Below are positions 1 to 11,701 of a DNA stretch of 64,000 bases, piece by piece. The notes under the pieces were generated by a model, which saw only the letters and a program-made list of their open reading frames with translations, was not told the DNA's origin and did no database searches. Every line of letters starts with the position of its first letter. Position 1 is the first letter of the stretch. Source of the DNA: Sordaria brevicollis (lineage: Eukaryota > Ascomycota > Sordariomycetes > Sordariales > Sordariaceae); assembly GCA_033439795.1 (NCBI GenBank), contig JAUTDP010000005.1, forward strand, positions 1,145,001-1,209,000, in the 5' to 3' direction. The position numbers were made by a program, and so were the translations under genes.

Positions 1-411
1 AAGCTGCGAGCAAAAATTGTTAGTTACTAGCCTTCAGTTTGTATACCGACACCAATGGACACTTACAATATTGAACTTCAACAGGTTTTCGTCTGGAAAA
101 TCATCCATATGTACCAATCCGAGACCCCATTTCGTCTCTGCAATCGTTTGTTAGAACATGACAAGATTGACTTATTGTTGTTCTCGGGATTACTCACGAA
201 TGATTGACACGATCGCGAAACCAGCCGCCGCGACCCATGTGAGAATGATAACCCAGTCATCGAAACCGATGGCCTTGAGCATAACCGCTCGCACATAGGT
301 TCGAAGACACACGGTAATTAAGGAGATTATGGTAAGGGCGATGGCAACGCCCGTGATCTGGTGGCCTATGGTAGGCGCATCGGGATCTGAGGTGTTGTAG
401 GTCCAACCCAT
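1..411 (-). CDS. Fungal rhodopsin-like integral membrane protein (7TM), 5' part, runs off left edge
   Basis: This is the N-terminal part of a multi-exon gene whose 3' end lies beyond the window. Exon 1 is 411..198, starting at an ATG that gives MGWTYN and ending in phase 1 before a GTGAGT donor. Intron 1 (197..138) has a CTAAC-like branch site and a CAG acceptor. Exon 2 is 137..67 and ends before GTAAGT. Intron 2 (66..4) has CTAAC and GCAG, and exon 3 begins at 3. The frame stays open across both joins. Residues ~19-38 and ~52-71 are membrane segments. Between them lies LRTYVRAVMLKAIGFDDW, the LR.Y.R....GxDDW signature of the fungal rhodopsin-domain family (integral membrane/PTH11-like proteins), and exon 2 supplies the equally typical KWGLGLVHMDDFPDENL loop. 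Full family members have seven segments and ~350-450 residues, so most of the protein is outside. In-frame upstream codons exist to ~690, but family N-termini are short. The ligand is unknown. Confidence 0.85.
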
Positions 412-1405
412 CTTGGCGGAACGACGGGGGCTCACAACAACGCCGCACGGGGGACCGGGAGGAAGATGTGGACCGGAAAGCGAGGAGAGCAGGAATATAT
501 ATCGAATGCTGCTCTGTGCGTGTGTGGTCGAATGCACGTAACCAGGCTTTTTAGTGAGGGTGGAGAAGGCGTCGCTCCCGTCTAGCGAGATCTGATGTCG
601 ATCACCGTGTTTTTGCTCCTCCGAACTGAGACTGATGACCGGAAGGGTGGGCGAGGATCTACGACCTCGAGGGTCCTGCCGTGAATGCAAAAACCTGGAT
701 TCCTTTTCAGAAAGTAAACACAGCGATCATGTAAGTGGGCAGTGTCACTACATAAGAGATTTGGCCATCATCTATCAACCACCCGCGAAATCTCTTTGAA
801 GCCCAGTGTGCCAGTCTCCGCCGTCCTATTCTACCTAGAACAGGCCAGGGGTCGGTCTGCCCAACAGTTCTAGCAGAAGCAGGTGTTGTAATTGCTGACA
901 ATATGAGCGAGGGTAGGGTACTCTGGGCCGAAGTTGAGCTATGCGAGAGGGTCTTCTTCATGTAACATCACACGCAGCAACGCCAGAGAGAAGCGAAGAA
1001 ACAGCACGCGGGGAAGACACCAGCCTTTGGTACCAGCGTTATAGTTAGCCCTGCAGGGAGTACTATGGGCAACGCTCGAGACCCATACGGAAGGTCTGTT
1101 TTCAGGTCGCGGTGCCGGACCTGGCGTCAGCTTGGCTGCAGATGGAGATGGGCAGAAGAGCCTAGCAAAAGCAAGATGGACCTTCCGGATGGCGTAATAC
1201 TGTGGCCGGCACGTGGGCGTAGTGTACGAGATAGGCTCGGGAGTGGGTTGTTCAAGGTGAAAAATCCGCTTCTCGTGATCACTTGGGCGCCTGCGTTTCT
1301 GATGTTCTTCTGTAGGGCAAGACAAGACAGAAAGACAGCCCCAGAAACACTTCTAGGGTGATTCCGAATCTGTGCCTGAGACGGCCTAGAATGGCGGAGA
1401 TGGTG
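412..1405. other. GC-balanced upstream spacer, no confident gene
   Basis: About 1 kb upstream of the membrane protein gene has ordinary base composition and no RIP signature. Open frames on both strands are short and overlap one another; none shows a recognisable domain or convincing splice structure. It probably holds the promoter of the minus-strand gene. A transposon inserted just beyond it, at 1416. Confidence 0.5.
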
Positions 1406-1415
1406 AGCGGCCAAA
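1406..1415. repeat. Target site duplication of TIR element 1 (left copy)
   Basis: AGCGGCCAAA immediately before the left inverted repeat is repeated exactly at 5304-5313, directly after the right inverted repeat. Ten bases fits the 8-11 bp duplications of Mutator-like elements. Confidence 0.85.
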
Positions 1416-1538
1416 CGGAATCGGTAACGGGCCAGACTCCATATGGTAACCGGCCAGACTTTCCCCACTTACAAGTACCAGACCGACCGCCAGACTACAA
1501 CCTACCCCAATATAGTAAGCGAGCGCGCGCCAGTACAT
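1416..1538 (+). repeat. Left terminal inverted repeat of element 1
   Basis: Begins CGGAATCGGTAACGGGCC and ends near CGCGCGCCAGTAC. Matches the reverse complement of 5181-5303. This copy carries more A/T at the variable sites than the right copy, consistent with RIP reaching into it. Confidence 0.9.
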
Positions 1539-2399
1539 AGGCACCACGCACAATTGGCACCAAATTTATATTACTCTTTTATATAAAGCTATTCAAAAAC
1601 CCTAAAATAATTAATTATCTATTTATTATAGCGGTTAATATAATTCCTACTAGTTTAATTATACGCTTTCTAATTACTATATTAATATTAGTCGTATTAG
1701 CGGCCGTCCGCGTACGTACCTACTTTAATTTTAATACCCTTAAGGAAGTTATTAGAATTATACCCGCCTATTCAATTCGCTTAGTACTTACCTTTTACCC
1801 CGTCCTTACTTTAGTATTAGTAGTAATATTATAATTCAAGGGGGCTAATTATATTACGCTAGCAGCGTAATAAAATTTTACGAATTATATTATAATTAAT
1901 TTAAGAGAGGGGGAGGTTAATTAGAGGGCGGAAGAAGGTTATTAATTTTAGGGGGAGCTTATATTATAAAATTATTTATTACGCTACTATAGAAATATAT
2001 TAACCGCTTTACGTATAGCGTACTTTCTTCTATACGTATTTATATAAAATTATTTAGTTTAACGGTAGGTAATAGGTAATTATTATATTAATTTTAATAG
2101 GCGCCCCCTAAATTTAGTATAAGTAATTATTTAATTATTTATTAATTTATTTATTAATTTAATATAAATATTAATTAAAGAAAAGGATTTTAGGTATAAA
2201 AATTAAGAATATTAAAGGGAGGAGGAGGAGTTAAAGATTATTATAGTAGTATTAATATTAAAGTCCGCGCTTAAGAAGGCAGCGGTAATTAAATAGGTTA
2301 GGGATTGGGGGTAGAATTTATAATTAGGGGATTTCGTTATATTCCCCTCCTTCCTCCGCTATAGCGCTTTTATATTAATTTAGGTAATTCGTTGTAAAA

Positions 2400-5146
2400 A
2401 GGTATACGTACGTTATTATACCGGTTTAGGTTTGCTAGCTTTCTTATTAATAATAGGAGGGGGCCGTTAATATTAAACGATTCGTATACTTCTAAATTTA
2501 ACCGGTTATAAATAATATAATTAGCTAAATAATTATTAACCGTAACCTTAAATAACGTATCCTTACGTGGGCGGCGGCGATTAAAGAGGGGGATTAAGTC
2601 TTATATAATTATATAAATATTAATTAATAAAGTAAATAAATTAATAGGGTAAGAAATATACTAAAATTTAGCCGTTTTTATTTAATAAAATTATTATTAT
2701 TATTTGGAATTAATTACTAGTACCGGTCTACGTCTATAATATACAATTTTCTTAACGGGGTTTATTATATTATATTTAATAATAAATATTTATAGGGTAG
2801 ATTATATTACGTTATAAAAGCTTTAATACAATTTACGTATAAATCTAATTTTAATTCCTATTTATTCCTCCGCTAATCGTTATAAATATAACGGTATTAC
2901 TTCTATATTAGCGCTATAGGGAAAAATCCTATTTTTTTTAATAAATTTTCGAAAATTTAAATAATTTTATATTTTAGTAGTAAATTTTACCGTACTTTTA
3001 TAAATTATATAACGAAGCGCTCTTTTTAGGTAGCGTAAGCGAAGCGGATATATTTATAAAATTAATTTAAATTAATTAATTAGTTTTTAAAGAAGCGTTT
3101 AATAGCTCTATATATAAATTCGATTCTATTAGTAACCTTAATCCTAAAGTTATATAATTTTAAAACTATATAATTACTAAATTCGTAAATTTATAGGAAG
3201 TAATATTTGTATAAATATTTAAATAGCGGCGTTTAGCGCGGAAATTCCTTATAAAATAATTACTATACTTATTTGAATATAATTTTAATCTCTATATATA
3301 TTACCCTCTTTTATCTATTTATAAAATTTTCGTATATATTAGGGTAGAATTTTCTACTTTATACGAAATTTAGGATATTATAATTATAGGGTTATATATT
3401 ATCTCTTTAGTTTTCTTCAATTTAAGTGGCGCAATTAGCGGCGGCGTTATTTACGGCTTCTTCGGGGTTTTCTTCGAATAATTAAATATTAAAATTTCAC
3501 TTATTAGGGTTTCCGTTATCTTAACCGTAATTTTTAGCAATATAGGCCGGCGGGTCCGGTTTATTACCTTCGAGATCGAATAATATTACTGGTATTAGCG
3601 TAGGGGGTTCGAAGTACAACGTAACTATACCCGCGGTACTAGGCGCTATACCCATATTCCTATACTATACCTATTTTTTTATAATGTAATAATATACGTT
3701 TTTTATAATATACTAGACGTAGAGTTGATGAGGGATTCCCGGGTAGGCTTTGCGCGCGGCCTTTTTAAAACTTTTATAGAAATTGCTAATAATAACGGTA
3801 GGGCGGTCGATATTATAATCTATTTATAATTTTTTAAGGTAATTAAAATGCTAAATAAAATCCTCTTCCTTTTCGCTACTTAATAGATTAAATATAATAT
3901 TAAAGTTATAATATAGAAAATCGACGTTAATAACGTTTAAAAGGGGGAAATTAAATTTATTTACCTATATAAAAAAAAAGGGAGGTTAAAAACCCCCCAA
4001 AAAGTATAAAAAAGTAAATAAATAGATTAATATAAATAATAATAAATTTACTTTATATATATTATCTATTAATATAATTGACGGATTTACCTTCTATATT
4101 TCGATATACTATTTAAAAATTTAAAATACCCGTTTTACCCTCCTTTCTATATTATTACCCTTATAGTAATCGATATAATATTCGATACTATATTCTACTT
4201 TATATTTAATAAGCAAATTAAATAGCATTTTAATTGAGGAGTAAACGCTATATTTGGTATTACGAAGGCGCTATTAAATATTAAATACATTTTAGGGAAT
4301 AATAGTAAATTTACGACTACGTAATTTAAATATTAAATTATTACCCTATTAAATAGCCTTATTAACGTTAAAAGTAGAGCTATCTTCTATTAATAAATCC
4401 AATATATTAAATATACTACTAAAGTAATATATAATTTATTATATAATTATATAAATAATATTAAATAACTTCTCGATAGCGAATTCGATAATTAATTTAT
4501 AGTCCTTCTATTATTACTAACGGAAGTTCGTATTACCTACCAAATTTACTATATTTTAAGGGGGTTAATAGAATTAAAATAAATAATAGAGGAATATATA
4601 CTTAATAGGGTAATTATATACTATTTTTATCTCTTCGATAAATTATTTATTATTTTTCTTTATATATTATACAACTTTTATAATATATTTACAACCGGTC
4701 TATTTTAATCCCCTATTTCGGATATTATACCCAAAACTCTTATATTTATAACTATAATTATAACGAAGGTCTACCCTAGTAATTCGGCCATTCCTTTTAA
4801 TATAACCGTAAATTATAATAATAAAACCAATATAGGTCGTATATTAATAGAGGGTATTTAGAGCTTTATCCTCTATTTCGAAAGGATTAATAATATAACG
4901 TGGCGGCGGCGGCGGCGGTATTAGTAACCGTTATTTTAAAGGTCGAATTAGTATACGCTACGGGGACCGCAACCGAAATTGGCGGGACTTAATAGAGAGG
5001 GTGATAAAGGACCGCGCAACGCGCTCGGGAGTAGTTAGAGCTTCTATAACGACGGTAATAATAGTAGTAATAGTGGTAATAATAACGGCGGCGAAGTTGG
5101 TGATAGTTTTAGAGTAGTTACGCAATTGAATAACGGTAGTTAACAA
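2400..5146 (-). pseudogene. Degraded minus-strand coding remnant in element 1, family not recognised
   Basis: Reading the minus strand from ~5146 towards 2400 gives stretches that look translated: acidic, alanine- and asparagine-rich segments (around 3430-3490, FEENPEEAVNNAAANCAT) and a recurring run of codons broken mainly by TAA/TAG, as expected where Gln or Trp codons were mutated by RIP. An uninterrupted 62-codon piece lies at 4958-5146. No catalytic motif of a known transposase family was visible to me. It is most likely the transposase of the element carrying it, inferred only from location. Its limits are approximate. Confidence 0.3.
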
Positions 5147-5180
5147 ATTAATTAGGGATATAAAGGTTGGGCAGCGATCG

Positions 5181-5303
5181 ATATACTGGCGCGCGCTCGC
5201 TTACTATGCTGGGGTGGGTTGCAGTCTGGCGGTCGGTCTGGCACCTGTAAGTGGGGAAAGTCTGGCCGGTTACCATATAGAGTCTGGCCCGTTACCGATT
5301 CCG
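5181..5303 (-). repeat. Right terminal inverted repeat of element 1
   Basis: Inverted copy of 1416-1538, ending CCGTTACCGATTCCG. It is the less mutated copy: several sites read C or G where the left end reads T or A. Confidence 0.9.
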
Positions 5304-5313
5304 AGCGGCCAAA
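5304..5313. repeat. Target site duplication of element 1 (right copy)
   Basis: AGCGGCCAAA, identical to 1406-1415. Confidence 0.85.
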
Positions 5314-6675
5314 CCGTCTTTGGATGGTCACTGTCCTATCCTGTAGCGTATGTGATGCCACGGGGCTGTCGGGACCCATCAAGGTAGCCAAGCGTGGGTT
5401 CCTTTGACTAGAAACTCCGGCGCGGTCGATGAAGTGCAACATCTCTTGCCATTTGTGTCTCTGACCTGGATCTTCCTTGTTGGAATGCTGACTACCAGCA
5501 GCTCAGCCAAGTCAGATCCGACGAAGTTGAAACGAACCTTCGAGGTCCTTTGCAATGCAGAAATCGTTACGGACTTGCTGACCGAGTCATTAACGCGTTT
5601 TCGTCCCACTCTCGACCTTGTTGAGCTGATTATATTAGACGTAGAAACCCATATTTCCATGGGTTAGGAAATATGCGAACGCTATATGCGCAAAAATTCA
5701 AGGAGAACATGCAAGTTGCACGAAACGACACACTCTGTTAAAAGATACGTTTCAAGAAGAAGCGGTGATGGGAAACGTCAGGGTTCATGTCATCCTTGGC
5801 CTCCTCCTCAGAAACACTTCATGATTACTAATGAGGCAAGATGAAGCAAGGTGAACGAGGGGTCTGGATAATCGAGGGAAAGGGTCGAAGAGCGGCCGAA
5901 GCTACGCCATAGAAAGCTAGTCTTGCTGGTATCCTGCGAGCCTGCCTTCGCCTGTGATGGATGGCCGGAGCGATTTTCCCACCCAAGACTCAGGACCATG
6001 TCTTGACCCACACGAGGGGATATTAAGTGCCGCAGGCCAATGCGAGTTGAAGAGGGCAGGACATAACATATTTGGCTAGGTCCTGATGGAGGGACTGTAT
6101 GAAAAAGTCTTCACTTATCACTAAGCTTCTGCCACTCGGGGTCCACTGGGCGTGATGAGCTAGATCTCTTTCAAGAAGTCGAACCGAGGACGAAGAGGAG
6201 GTGAAAAAGGACAACAAGACGAGAGGAAAACGCAAGAGGGGACGGCGAAGGATAATGTATGTCTCAGTCGGCGACCATGAGCGGAATGAAAGCCGCCCTG
6301 GCCGCCAACAGCTTGACTAAGCTACGGCATAGAAGGACCGAAAGAAAATGTCGAAGGAGGATGAAGCATTTGACGAGACACTCGTAGGTAATTTTAGCTA
6401 CATATCGCTTCATGATAGGGTGACGCAGACCTGCAGAGCTTGTGTGCTGCGGCCACCGAGACATTGCAATGCAACGCTGCTCAGGGGCCGTGCTCAGAGG
6501 AAAGGTGGCAGCAGCGGCAGGGTGGTAGCCGTAGAGGTCCTCGAAGCTCTCAAGTGCCGATGGCTCGCTGGATAGGACGCGGGGATATGTCGTCGGCGGC
6601 AAGGCAGGAAGGCCGCCCGGTGCCAAGGGATCGTTGGGTGGTGGTGTCGGATCGTCTGTGCTCCGAAGCCAGTTC
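5314..6675. other. GC-balanced host-like spacer between two DNA transposons
   Basis: Ordinary composition without RIP signature. Several overlapping open frames of 70-170 codons exist on both strands (for example 5404-5667 plus and 6264-6767 minus, the latter running into the next element's TIR). None has a recognisable domain, and the frames overlap in a way typical of chance openness in GC-rich DNA. Joined across the two insertions it is presumably the original host sequence; I cannot name a gene in it. Confidence 0.5.
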
Positions 6676-6686
6676 GGCCAAGTTTC
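6676..6686. repeat. Target site duplication of MULE element 2 (left copy)
   Basis: GGCCAAGTTTC, repeated exactly at 10813-10823. Eleven bases is within the usual MULE range. Confidence 0.85.
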
Positions 6687-6772
6687 GAAAACGGTAATCT
6701 GCCATAGTAAAAAAAGTAATCCGCCATGGCAACCCACTTTTACTACTGAGTAAGCTGCGCTAACCACCTAGG
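6687..6772 (+). repeat. Left TIR of MULE 2
   Basis: 86 bp, inverted copy of 10727-10812; begins GAAAACGGTAATCTGCC. Confidence 0.9.
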
Positions 6773-7299
6773 GCGCCAACTACTTAGTGCGGCCCAGTGT
6801 ACTATATCGCTGCCCAACCTCGTCGTCGTCGTATAACCTATTAACGATTATTAAAATTGCTATATAATTGAATAAAGCTATCGCGAAATTTTACTTACCG
6901 TTATATAACCTTTTTATAATTGTTATTTACTATTTTTATTATTATTTTATCGAATATCTTCGAATTCGTTATATTTTCGATTTTTTTTTTCGTTCCTATC
7001 CCAAATTACGTTCTAAGTAAATAAACTTTTAATTTCTAAATATAATTTAATAAAGCCGACCGTAATAACCTATATTAACGGTATTTTATTAAAATCCTTA
7101 ATAAAAATAGCCTTTACTCTAATTCGAATAATTACCCCAAACTGGACTACTGCGGTACTCGAGGAATTATAATCCCTTTCTATTTATTGTAGCCGCTGCA
7201 AATAAAAATAGCGATCGAGAATACAGTTACTACAATCCCTTAACGAGCGCGCTATTAAATAACGGTCCCCTCAATTATAATAATCTCCTTTATTTACTT

Positions 7300-8990
7300 C
7301 TAATCTATTCGATACTTTTAAAGCTACGTACTTAAACCTTATTGTATATACTACGCCCCTTAAATTTACGACCGCAATTCGTAATAGCAGTAAAAACCGT
7401 AAAATTAAGGAATATATACGTTATAATATATATTATAATAGAGGGAAGGAATATAAATCGAAATTATAAAGTATACGCAATATTAATACTAGGATAACCA
7501 ATTATCCTTATTGTACTAAAATCGTATTATATAAAATTAAGGCGAGTAAATAGTACGTAGAAGAAATAGATAATAATTATAATTATACCTTCGATTTAAA
7601 CGATATAGTCGGTAATTTATTATATTATCGTTAAATCCGTTAAAATTATAAAAATAATATTATTATTACTATTAAAAGGTTATTTAGTATTACTAGAATA
7701 ACGGTAAAGTAAATATCCTACTATTTTAGCGGGATATTCGAAAATTTTAACGTTCTTAATCCGATTAGCGATTTTATTGCCGCTATTAATAAAAATAATA
7801 GTAATAGATTATTATCTACTTTACAGGGTTATAAATTTACTATTATTACCTAGGAAGTATTAAACTTCTAGAAGGTTATTCGTAAAGCAAAATATAGTCT
7901 TTATACCTCGATTAAGATATTTATCGACCTTTTAGAATAATATAAAATCGTATATAATATTAATTATATAATTAAATACGAAGATAAAGATAGAGGGAGG
8001 GTTAAGCGGGTTTTCTAAACTTTTAAATAGTATTTCGATATATAGAAGAAAAATCTATATATATTATTAGTTAATAATACGTATAAAGCGAGTAAATCCG
8101 CTACGTTTTTATATTCTTCTATTATTATATAGATAAATCTATCCCTCTATATTTATAAGGTTTAAATTAATAACCCTTTTTTTTTCCTTATAAATTAACC
8201 GATTTAATCTCCCCCTCTTTAATATTATTAGAGTCGATTCCTTTAACTATAACTTTAATATCGCGTTTAGTCTATTAAACGGCGAAACTAAAAATAATTT
8301 TATATAATATTTATAATATTTTAAAAATCTTTAATATAATTATTATATTACTAACCCTAAAATTATCGTTAGCAATTTCTATAGAAATTTTAAAAAAGCT
8401 ACCCTTAAAGCGTTCCTTAGAGTAAAATAATAACTTTATATATAATATATTATAAAGAACGTAAATTACTATATTATAAAAAAGTAAGTATAGCCTAATC
8501 CTTATAATAGTATTAAATTAATTCCCGATCCTAGCCTATTAATTCTCCCGCCAATTCGATTAAATTTTAACGGTAATAACCTTAACCCGCTATTGTACTA
8601 GGGTACTACCTAAAGCGATAATTTTAATAATAAGGATAATACTATTAGCGAAAAAAATGAATACGCTAACGCCCCGCTAAATAACGAAGATTTAGAAGAG
8701 GTTACTAATATTATTACGGCTAATTTAATTACTTAACGACTAGCGGATTTAACCGAAGTTAATAAAATATAATTTCCTATTGAAATCGACGAGCGGCGTA
8801 ATAACGACGTCCCTATTTATAATAACGGTCGTCGGTTTTATATAAATATTTATAAAACTTTCCTAGGGGTATAGAAGAGGATAATTTACGCTAAAGATTA
8901 AAAGTATTACGAAAAGGTATAGAAATTATTAATTAACGAATTCCGATATTAAATCCGTGAATTTTTATTATTATTATTATTATTATCCCT
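7300..8990 (+). pseudogene. MULE transposase relic (FAR1/WRKY-like zinc finger plus MULE catalytic domain)
   Basis: Two blocks can be read through the RIP stops. At ~7308-7620 the frame gives an RGKEYKSK stretch, then TRITNYPYCTKI and finally a NYNYT end. This follows the FAR1/WRKY-GCM zinc-finger layout, where Cys and His stand where Tyr and Asn are read here. At ~8190-8490 it gives NRFNLPLFNII, then FNIAFSLLNGETKNNFI, then PKIIVSNFYRN and a QLYIQYIIKNVN end. This is the order of conserved blocks in the MULE domain (strand-transfer DDE fold), with the second catalytic Asp expected at the Asn of IVSN. Many TAA/TAG codons and Asp/Cys-to-Asn/Tyr changes show it cannot be functional. Further degraded coding-looking sequence runs to ~10600 without a recognised domain. 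Confidence 0.75.
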
Positions 8991-10726
8991 ATAATATATT
9001 ATATACCTTTTTCGCCCGCGCTTTTTTTTTTTTTTTACCCGCTAATTAATCGCCTTTTTATAATATTTATCTAATATTTACGTAAATACTACCTACTATA
9101 GATCGATAAATTTGGTAATTATATAGTTTCGAAGTATTAAAATTTTAATATTAAAATTACTAACTGTATAGAGTTTATTTATAAAATTATTAAACGCTTT
9201 TTTAAGAACCGTTTCTCCTCCTTCGATTAATTATATATTTATATACGTAATGTATACGTTACCTAAATTAATTATTATTATATTAACGCTATTAAAATAA
9301 AATAAACTACTTTACTTAAATATAAAGCAATTAGTATATTCTAGGATATTTTGATAAAAATTTCGGCTACCCCCCTTAAATTTATATAATATTAGTACCG
9401 CTACGTTTATAAGGATTAGTTTAATAAATTTAATTAGGAATTTTATACCGTATATAAAGGGGAGTTTATAGTATAATACGGGCTCCTTTATAAATATTTA
9501 ATATTGGAATTATTATAGTGTAACGAATCCTTAATTATCCGGGATATTAATAAGTACTAATAATTAATAGCGGATAGGAATAACGGGTTAACCGAAATTT
9601 AATAATATAATTTTACTATTTAAAACCTAATTATATTATTTAATTACCGGCGGAGATTAGCTTTACCTAACTTTAATATTAAAGAATATATTAATAGAAT
9701 ATTTATAAAGGTAGTTAGGAATTTAAAAATATATAAGCTATATATTATTAAAGGTAGTATTTAATTTCCCTAACCTATTTAATTTATTAATTATAACCAA
9801 TATAATAACGGTTGTATTTTATTTTATAACGAAAATAGCGCGCTTTAACGTACTATTTTAAGGGATATAAAAAGGAGGGCGCTAATTTATACCCGCGGTT
9901 ATAATTATAGTAAAGGGAGAAGGAGAGGCGGCGGTAAAGTAGTTATTTAATCCGTTAATAATAGTAATAATAGCGGCGAAGGCGATAATAACGCGCCCTT
10001 TATTCGAAATAATTTAAATACTTTTTTCCGTAATTTTTTATAAAGTATATAAATATAAAGAACGTTAACGCTAGTATTAACGCTATTAAACGCGCCGCTA
10101 CCGTCGACGGTATTAATTATTATAGGACCGTTAATACTATAATAAATATTAATATAAATAGCGCCGCGGGTATTAACTTCTTTTATACCTTCTTTCTATA
10201 AAGCTTTAATTCTTTTATAAAGAATTAAAGCACCTTCCCTATTTCCTTACCTATAATAATTTTTTCCTTAGCAATTTAATTATAAAGTGTTAACGACTAT
10301 TAAGTAATTATTTTAATATTATAATGGCCCGCCTCCTTTTAATTAATAGTAAGGGAAATAATAGGTTATAGGACTACTTCTATTATTAGTGCCCTAAAGC
10401 TAGTATTTTTATAATAGGTATTATAATTAAAATAATTAATAATATAAGGGTAATTAATAATATAAATACGTTAAGTATATTAGGTATAGGTACGGGTATT
10501 AAAATTAGGGTAGGTACGTATACCTTAAGTAATTAATATAGCGACTAATATAGCGATTAATATAATAGTAAGTATAATAGTAAGGCTTTTAATTAAATTG
10601 GTAAGAACCGTATTAACCTTTTTAATAGTAGATAATTAATTTATTTAGGATCTATAAATAGTTTTACGTAAAAGAGTAACATCGATTTAGTAGTGTGCGT
10701 TATATTAGGGAGCGGTGCGCGCATAG
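8991..10726. other. AT-rich remainder of MULE 2
   Basis: RIP-mutated sequence with scattered codon-like stretches and several AAT/ATT trinucleotide runs on the plus strand. It could be the C-terminal part of the transposase or a second gene; nothing specific is recognisable. Confidence 0.4.
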
Positions 10727-10812
10727 CCTGGGTGGCTGGCGCAGTTTATTCAGTAGTAAAAGTGGGTTGCTATGGCGGATTACTTTTTTTACTATAGCAG
10801 ATTACCGTTTTC
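10727..10812 (-). repeat. Right TIR of MULE 2
   Basis: Inverted copy of 6687-6772, followed directly by the target duplication at 10813-10823. Confidence 0.9.
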
Positions 10813-10823
10813 GGCCAAGTTTC
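10813..10823. repeat. Target site duplication of MULE 2 (right copy)
   Basis: GGCCAAGTTTC, identical to 6676-6686. Confidence 0.85.
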
Positions 10824-11700
10824 AATTTCCTTTCTCGAGGCTTGTTTCCCCCATGTGTTATATCGGTTGGGCAGAAGATAGCTGATCAAAGTTGCTAGAG
10901 AATGCCGTCGATAGTCTTGCTCTGATAACCTATCGGCAGCTACCGAAGCGCAGAATTTCCGCTTGCTACGCACCACGCCACATGGGATACGATATGCTTT
11001 ATAATTCCTCGGTGCGCTGATAACTTTTGTGGTTTGCCCTGTTGTGGTTGAGATCGTCGGCGTCGACTTGACGGGCTGCTACTCTCGTTGGCCGATATGC
11101 AAGAGGCTTGCTGTGTTCGGCAACCTCGGTCTTCTGTCCTTCGCCCACCATGCCCCAAACAGGTAGCAACGAAAAACACTAATGCTGGGGGAAGAAAATG
11201 CGAAATGATGGGAGTTCCTGAAGCGATGGGCAATTTCCCCTATCAACGGTAAGAAAGCCCTGGACTTGTGGACCAGTATCTTTAGCAATGGAGTTCTTGC
11301 GGAGGCTGTTCGGGGGCTAGGTAGTACCCGGCAGGGGAAACAGTTGGGGGACTGGGGGGGGGGGGGGGGGGGGGGGAGCCGGGATGTAAAGATCTCCACC
11401 TCGGTGTTGGTGTTGAAGCTTTGTGCGGGCCCGGGCATTTGCGGACGAAAGCCCCTGACGGCGACAGTTTCTACGTACGGCGTGGCGGGGTGTCTCAAAG
11501 CATGATGGCCGGTCCGTAAAAGTGTTATAGTGATGCTCTGCGCCCGATAGCGAAGAGGGAGATGGCATTGCGTATTTTCCCACGGCCCTCCTTGTCTTTG
11601 GTTGTCTTGTTGTCGACATGTCGTTGCAATCCAGGAGTTGACGTGGACTTGAGGCTCACCGGCAGTTGTTCATCGGCACCGTGATACTTGTGTGTTCAGG
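10824..11700. other. GC-balanced spacer with a 23-base G run
   Basis: Ordinary composition. Minus-strand open frames at 11317-11619 and 11079-11498 overlap in different frames across the G run at 11354-11376, which reads as a proline stretch. A small host gene on the minus strand starting at 11619 (MSTTRQPKTRR) is conceivable, but there is no recognisable domain or clear intron, so I do not call it. Confidence 0.45.
11354..11376. repeat. Homopolymer run of 23 G
   Basis: Uninterrupted G tract in otherwise mixed sequence. The length is liable to slippage or assembly error and would shift any reading frame crossing it. Confidence 0.9.
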
Positions 11701-11701
11701 T

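Larger units (their letters stand above)
1416..5303. mobile_element. DNA transposon 1 with 123 bp TIRs, probable Mutator-like element, RIP-degraded
   Basis: The ends, 1416-1538 and 5181-5303, are inverted copies of each other over 123 bp, starting CGGAATCGGTAACGGGCC. They differ almost only by transitions. The ends and flanks are GC-balanced, while the 3.6 kb interior is extremely AT-rich with the RIP pattern. A perfect 10 bp target duplication brackets it. Long TIRs with a 10 bp duplication point to the Mutator (MULE) superfamily, and the related target site of element 2, which is a MULE, supports this. I did not recognise a transposase domain in the interior, so the superfamily is inferred from the ends only. 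Confidence 0.8.
6687..10812 (+). mobile_element. Mutator-like element (MULE) 2, complete in outline, RIP-degraded
   Basis: Ends 6687-6772 and 10727-10812 are 86 bp inverted repeats starting GAAAACGGTAATCTG. By direct comparison they differ at seven positions, all transitions. An 11 bp duplication flanks the element. The interior is AT-rich and encodes, on the plus strand, a broken MULE transposase. The first ~50 bases inside each TIR keep ordinary composition, whereas the interior is heavily RIP-mutated. Confidence 0.9.

Noticed and set aside
5404..5667. Overlapping ORFs on both strands beside element 1 as a disrupted host gene
   Set aside because: No domain, no splice evidence and equal openness on both strands.
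11079..11619. Proline-rich minus-strand protein gene
   Set aside because: The frame crosses a 23-base G run in two competing frames; no intron or domain supports it.
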